From Bimuria novae-zelandiae CBS 107.79 (taxonomy: Eukaryota > Ascomycota > Dothideomycetes > Pleosporales > Didymosphaeriaceae), in the NCBI GenBank assembly GCA_010015655.1, contig ML976656.1, positions 2,356,224-2,420,223 of the forward strand: a DNA stretch of 64,000 nucleotides, written 5' to 3'. Positions 59,183 to 64,000 of the stretch are shown in pieces; position 1 is the stretch's first letter, and every line of letters starts with the position of its first letter. The position numbers and the translations under genes were made by a program. Under the pieces are notes generated by a model. That model was not told the DNA's origin. It saw only the letters and a program-made list of their open reading frames with translations, and made no database searches.

Positions 59183-61370
59183 AGCGGAGACTTGAGATTA
59201 CTAGGTGTCGTTTTGCCGGGCCCGTAAAGCTACGCTGACTGTGCCAAACCGGGAATGGCGAACACGGCTAGCGTTCCGAACATGCGATGTGAGAGTGTGG
59301 CAGTGGGAAGATCGGACCCCATCCTTGGCGGGGATAGGGCTGACGATGAACTGGAAGGGCACGATGTCGGATGCTGGTGTTGAGACCGAACGCCAAGACA
59401 AGGGGCGGCTGAAAGGGGGAAAGTGAACCCTGATCGATCGATCCGAACTAAGTTCAACAACAGCACGTTCACGATTTTCCAAGTAGGCGCTCAACAGAAG
59501 CCCGGGATTTACATGTGAATCAATCTTTCTCCGTCCATCAATCAGAACGTTGCATTGCTTTGGAGTTGTGCATTCCGGACGCTGGAGATTGGAAGTAAAG
59601 CCTGGATAAATCTCGAAATTATGGAAAGGCGCCGATCACGTGTGGCTAAGCTTTTCAAGGGCCTTTGGGCAGCCAAGCTGTCGTGCACTTGGCTGCGGAC
59701 TCTATAAACATCAATCCTGCCGTTTTACGTTTCGCTCGGCGGATCTGCCTTCCCCCTGCAGTCAACGGGCCAGCCTAACGAACGCCTGTACGTGCGGGAA
59801 AACGAAGCGGACCACGCACTATAGCCGATACACGTCTCCCAGGGTTAGATGATGGCACCCACGAGGTACGAGGGGTGCGTAGGTAGTTTGACCAATGTCG
59901 GCACCCTCCACGAAGTGCATGTGCCTGGATGGACGGCCAATTCTTCGGCTGTCTCACCCTGCGACAACTGGCCGCTGTCACTTGCCTTCCGCTTTTGGGA
60001 TACATCCCGCCTGTCATGCTACGAGCGGCTTGCGCTATACGTACTCACGTCTAGAGTATGATCGAGCGGGCAGCACATTGCAGCTAGCTCATCAACTTTT
60101 GGGCTCCCTTCCTCCTGCAACGTCGAAGGCTGAAGCACTGCACCGAACTCGGTAATTGGGCGCTTTTCCTTTGAAAGACTAGGCCTGTGTGGCACAGCTG
60201 GACCGCAAAAGACAACACGAGCCAGGCTTTTCCTCTCCGCCCTCGCACTGTGACGACAGACCGGGTTTTGGCGAATGAACGTCGTGTTCCCCCTTTGCAG
60301 AATCTCCGCCGACGAGTAGCGCAGTGTCCGTAGGCCCCCAAACCCTCGCTTACTCTAAACTTGGCCTACCAGAGCGTGCAGCAGGGATTCCTCGCATAAC
60401 CAGGCATCGCCACCTTGTCCGGCATCAGCTCGTGTGGCGCTGGCGTGAGATTTTGCACCGTCAAGTTCGCGCACATTCTGCCCTGTGGACGATCTCCTGC
60501 ACTGGATACCTGCGTTGCTTGCCTCCATCACACGGCTCCCCGCAGACTTCACATGTTCGCACAGAAAGATAACACTGCACAGACATGGGTGGTAATACCC
60601 GTACATAATTTACATTGAAGCACACATCAGGCCCGTGGTCCAAAGTTAGAAGACCGTGAGGATGATTTCCGATTCAGGACACAGACGCCATCTGCGCCAC
60701 AGGGCAGCAGTCCGCATGGATAACTGCGGGGTTCTCTTCCGCGGCGTGCACTGTACTGAGGCTCCCTAGACTACGCGCTGTTGGATGACCAAGTCATTCC
60801 CAGGTTGATTGTCCGTGGTGACGCCCGCTCAAGACATTGTGTTGCTATGTTACCTAGTATGTGTAGCAACAAGAGCTCGTAGATTCCTCTCTTGAGACAA
60901 GCAGAGTCTACTGAACAAGGTGTAGATTCGTTTCACTGATGCACCGCGCTGTCTATGCTTCTCCAAAAAGTCCGGACAGGCATCAGGAACATACCTTGCG
61001 CACGGATGGCGCACGCATCTAGCCCGCTAGTGCCCGCCCTCATTCACCTCGCAAGGCCACCGGGATTGTTTCCGTGCGTAACATGACGCCGAGCATCTGT
61101 GCTCATGGCCGATACCAATCCGGATGCTCACCACTTACGGCCCCGCCGTGCTGACTTCCAAGTTGTATAAAGTCGCACTGGTCCAGCTGCTTCAGTCCGT
61201 CATCACAACACACAACACCAACAACTTCACAGTCCTTCCTTCTTACAGAGGCTTGCCTCCAGTCACTCATTCTTTCAACTAACTTCGATACACTCTTTTC
61301 GAGTCACTCTTTTATCAACCCACTTATAACACTTACCCGTTTTCGAACAACCAAACAATCAACCATCAAA
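59183..61370. other. 2.2 kb without recognisable gene; promoter of the SLT-LysM gene
   Basis: Open frames are short and overlap on both strands. TATAAA at 61166-61171 lies about 200 bp upstream of the next ATG, followed by a pyrimidine- and CA-rich leader (CACAACACACAACACCAACAAC), as in strongly expressed fungal genes. Confidence 0.55.
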
Positions 61371-62393
61371 ATGCTCACCACTTCCTACATCGTTGCTGCT
61401 AGCCAGCTTTTCGCCGTTGCTTTCGGTGCTCCTCTCATGTCCGCCAACGCCAGGCAGGCCCGTTCCCTGGTGGAGCGTGCTGCCTTCAAGATCTTCGGTG
61501 GTGACGGTACCCCGGCCCAGGGCTGGCCGCAAGAGTCTGAGTGGAAGTCTTTCGAGGACTCCTGGAACGCCAACGTTGCCACTACCCTCCAGTCCTGCAC
61601 CCAGTTCGGCATGGAGAACAACAGCCAGGAAGAGTCTGACAACATCAAGAAGGCCATCCAGGAGGTCTCCTCGGAGAGCGGTGTCAAGGCCGAGTTCATC
61701 CTCGCCATTGTCATGCAAGAGTCCAAGGGCTGCGTCCGCGCCCCGACCACCAACTACGGCTTCGACAACCCGGGACTCATGCAGTCCTTCCAGGGTGTGC
61801 ACTCCTGCAACCCCAACGGCCAGGGTGTTGTTCCTTGCCCGTACGACCAGATCAAGGGCATGATTGCGGACGGTGCTGGCCTCAACGGCGATGTCGGTCT
61901 CAAGCACGGCATCGAGCAAGCTGGCAGCGATGGCGTCGACAAATACTACAAGGCCTCGCGTATCTACAACTCTGGCTCTATTGCCCCCGATGGCAACCTC
62001 AACGGCGGCATTGCCACCCACTGCTACGCCACCGACGTTGCCAACCGTCTGATCGGCTGGACTGACGCCGACACCCACGGCTGCGACGAGGCTACCATCG
62101 GCAGCGTCGGCGGTGGTGCTCCCAACTCTGCTCCCGCCGGTCCCTCTGACGGCACGACCACCACCCCTCCCGCTGACAACTCCACTCCCCCTCCCGCCAC
62201 CGGTGGCAGCGAGCCGGCCAGCCCCAAGTTCGAGGGTGCTTCCGCGACCTGCTCTAAGTGGTACGACGTCAAGGCCGGCGACGGCTGCTCCAGCACTGGT
62301 GCCGACATGGCCACTCTCACCTCCCTCAACAGCGGTCTTTCCGCCGACTGCATGAACCTCCAGGCTGGCGTTGCCTACTGCGTTGCCGCCTAA
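61371..62393 (+). CDS. secreted SLT/lysozyme-like protein with LysM-type C-terminus
   Basis: Intact single exon, 340 residues. A signal peptide covers about residues 1-20 (MLTTSYIVAASQLFAVAFGA). The middle domain has the transglycosylase/GH23-like pattern: catalytic Glu in AIVMQESKGC and the GLMQ motif in FDNPGLMQSFQG, plus paired cysteines. A Ser/Thr/Pro/Gly linker (about 245-285) follows, then a LysM-like module (CSKWYDVKAGDGCSSTGADM to CMNLQAGVAYC). It probably cleaves peptidoglycan or binds chitin/peptidoglycan at the cell surface (inference). Very strong GC3 codon bias and a CA-rich leader suggest high expression. Could act against bacteria or as an effector. Confidence 0.88.
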   Translation: MLTTSYIVAASQLFAVAFGAPLMSANARQARSLVERAAFKIFGGDGTPAQGWPQESEWKSFEDSWNANVATTLQSCTQFGMENNSQEESDNIKKAIQEVSSESGVKAEFILAIVMQESKGCVRAPTTNYGFDNPGLMQSFQGVHSCNPNGQGVVPCPYDQIKGMIADGAGLNGDVGLKHGIEQAGSDGVDKYYKASRIYNSGSIAPDGNLNGGIATHCYATDVANRLIGWTDADTHGCDEATIGSVGGGAPNSAPAGPSDGTTTTPPADNSTPPPATGGSEPASPKFEGASATCSKWYDVKAGDGCSSTGADMATLTSLNSGLSADCMNLQAGVAYCVAA

Positions 62394-63593
62394 GCCAAGG
62401 CACACGATGTCCAGCTAATAACCTACCCGAAGCAACTTTCTTTTCTAGTGACGGAGACGAGACCGGGGTACTGTGGAGGAGTTGGTGGAGCTGTTGTGTG
62501 ATTCCTTTTCTTGTCTTTCGTTTTCACTTCTCGTGTACCACCCCTATTTGCCGCATTTACAGCTTATTTCCTACTGACACCTCATCTATATACCGATATT
62601 GTCACTCTACGCACGCATGGATGGGACGGGCTACGGAAATGCTTAGATGATACTTTTGGGGTTTTTGATGGGCATTTCAGCGGAGCAGTCTGGTCTGTGT
62701 TTACCGCTACTCTTGATAGACTTTATGAAAACATTTTCTCGGAAAATCACTTTCTTGGAAGTGAACACCCTGCATAGGATTTTCGATGCTCATTCTCTGG
62801 ACGGTGGTGTTCTGCTAGGGATAGCCGTAAGTGACTCGGTCGGAGACGTCCGACTCGAACACGAACGCGCAGGATACGCCACCATGCAAACTCGAACTTT
62901 GCAACATCGGACCCATAGGTCGACCTACCAATCCCACCTCCCCAATCCATCCGAAGGTTTCACCCTCTGCCCTCCGGACACAGCCTCCAAGCAAACTCAA
63001 GCTCCAGCGCGCCTGACGCTTGCCGTCTTGTTTTAGCACTGCTCGCTTGAAGCGAGGCTAGAACCTTCGTACTATGAAACAGTGCGCCAAAGTCCGACAC
63101 TCGTACATTTCCACATCGGAGGGTCGCCGTAAGCGCAACACCAACAAAGGAAAGGTGACGATGGTGTGCAGAGATTCCATCATCTAGGGCTGCCTTGTTG
63201 GTTTTTGTTTTTGGCGACGCGAGGGAGAGCGCCTTCCTGATTACGCTGGGCGCTTGTAGGTTTGAGGCAGTGCGCATCGGGTGCATTGGCCAGATCTCCC
63301 TGGGGATTCAGCGAGTGTGTTAACCCAACAGGATGGTAAGTGTGATTAGTCTTACGATTGGGTGATCCCTAGATGGGCTACCGTAGAGTTTTGCAATTAA
63401 TAGATAGCCTAGCTGCTAGCTGCAGGTGGCGACGTAACCGTAGGAGGTATCGCGCTGAGACGCTTGCAACGTCAAACATCGTCAAAATAGATCAGTGGCC
63501 TGCATCTCCACAACAACACCATAGATTTTGATACTTTTCGGATTTTCTTAATTCTACGGTCTAAATCTATAGGACTTTTGAATTTCATAAAAA
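62394..63593. other. 3' intergenic region
   Basis: Beyond the stop codon lies untranslated sequence; no gene recognised up to the next frame. Small frames at 62647-63036 (+) and 62960-63286 (-) show no domain. Confidence 0.55.
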
Positions 63594-63998
63594 TCAGATA
63601 TGTGGTGGTGGAGATACATAAGGTTGCGGCGATGTAGGGATGTTGCCGCATGTCGCCTCATCGTCTGTAGACCCAGCAGCGTCAACGTCGCTCCCAGCGC
63701 CAGCGTCCTCATATATAGTAAACTGAGGCTGTTGAGACTGCAGGTAAGACGTCTGTATAGATATCTCTTGGTGTTGAGGTTGTTGTTCAGGCTGTGAGGC
63801 GTATGCAGAGTCCTGTGAGTTGAAGCTCTGGGAGCTCTTGCCAAGGGCAACCCATGACTGCAAATCAAATGTAGATGTGAATGTATTGCCCCGGGCAAGC
63901 TCTCGCTCCTCCCAGTCTGTTGTCGCGATAGTCTTTATCCTTGGTGGTTTGTTTATAGAGATCTCCTGTAGTGGCGGCGGCGGCGGCTGGCGGGCATC
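63594..63998 (-). CDS. C-terminal part of an unidentified protein, continuing beyond the window
   Basis: Open without a stop from the window edge to TAA/TAG at 63594, 134 codons. It starts Pro-rich (RQPPPPPPLQEIS), then RIKTIATTDWEERELARGN and TFDLQSWVALGKSSQSFNSQ, then Gln/Ser/Pro-rich to the end. This is compositionally like disordered tails of fungal regulators; a transposon protein is also possible. No start codon in view and no domain recognised. Confidence 0.45.
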   Translation of the reverse strand, partial: DARQPPPPPLQEISINKPPRIKTIATTDWEERELARGNTFTSTFDLQSWVALGKSSQSFNSQDSAYASQPEQQPQHQEISIQTSYLQSQQPQFTIYEDAGAGSDVDAAGSTDDEATCGNIPTSPQPYVSPPPHI

Positions 63999-64000
63999 CT

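Noticed and set aside
61359..62405. 348-codon open frame on the minus strand
   Set aside because: It is the exact antisense shadow of the SLT-LysM gene and results from its strong GC3 codon bias; Gly/Val/Ala-rich with no domain.

Overview
The window looks like a draft scaffold from a filamentous ascomycete, most likely a dothideomycete-type fungus (inference). Seen directly: genes carry short GT-AG introns (about 45-105 nt) with CTAAC/CTGAC-like branch sites; AT-rich blocks almost lack CA/TG dinucleotides but keep CG, the footprint of repeat-induced point mutation (RIP) at CpA; and there is one 760-base run of N (9576-10335).

Layout. 1-240 is an AT-rich repeat remnant. 578-5186 holds an SDR oxidoreductase, a bZIP factor whose basic region lies in a hidden first exon, and a six-exon transcription-factor-like gene. 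5879-10428 is a TA-flanked transposon, heavily RIP-mutated, with a cleaner piggyBac-type transposase nested in it and cut by the N gap. 11313-14619 contains three small, dissimilar genes that share one Cys/His signature (HxLxCGH ... CxxNC ... CxxC); I regard this as the best candidate for an undescribed family. 14620-16890 has no recognisable gene. 16891-32818 is ordinary housekeeping territory: a GFA-family protein, BRO1 (ESCRT/multivesicular body), mitochondrial DnaJ (Mdj1 type), a SAP30-like Sin3/HDAC subunit, a conserved fungal protein and a 1081-residue Zn2Cys6 regulator preceded by more than 5 kb without a gene. 38025-46668 has a queuine tRNA-ribosyltransferase with a 10-nt micro-exon in its active site, a broken 2EXR-like gene, a secreted trehalase and a cutinase. 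46920-48937 is a decayed DUF2235 hydrolase gene with a complete hAT transposon (49053-52262, perfect 8-bp target duplication) inserted about 110 bp upstream of its start. 53125-53712 is a NUDIX hydrolase. Two TA-flanked transposons (53823-56520 and 56797-58685) follow; removing both leaves a single open host frame across the two junctions, so they appear to have disrupted a gene. 61371-62393 encodes a secreted SLT-lysozyme/LysM protein, and the right edge holds the C-terminal part of another frame.

Functionally, trehalase, cutinase and the SLT-LysM protein are secreted enzymes suited to life on plant or microbial surfaces (inference). The rest is trafficking, mitochondrial chaperone, chromatin, tRNA modification and transcription. 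Most variation here comes from transposons and RIP: every gene I find broken lies close to a transposon, except the 2EXR-like one.
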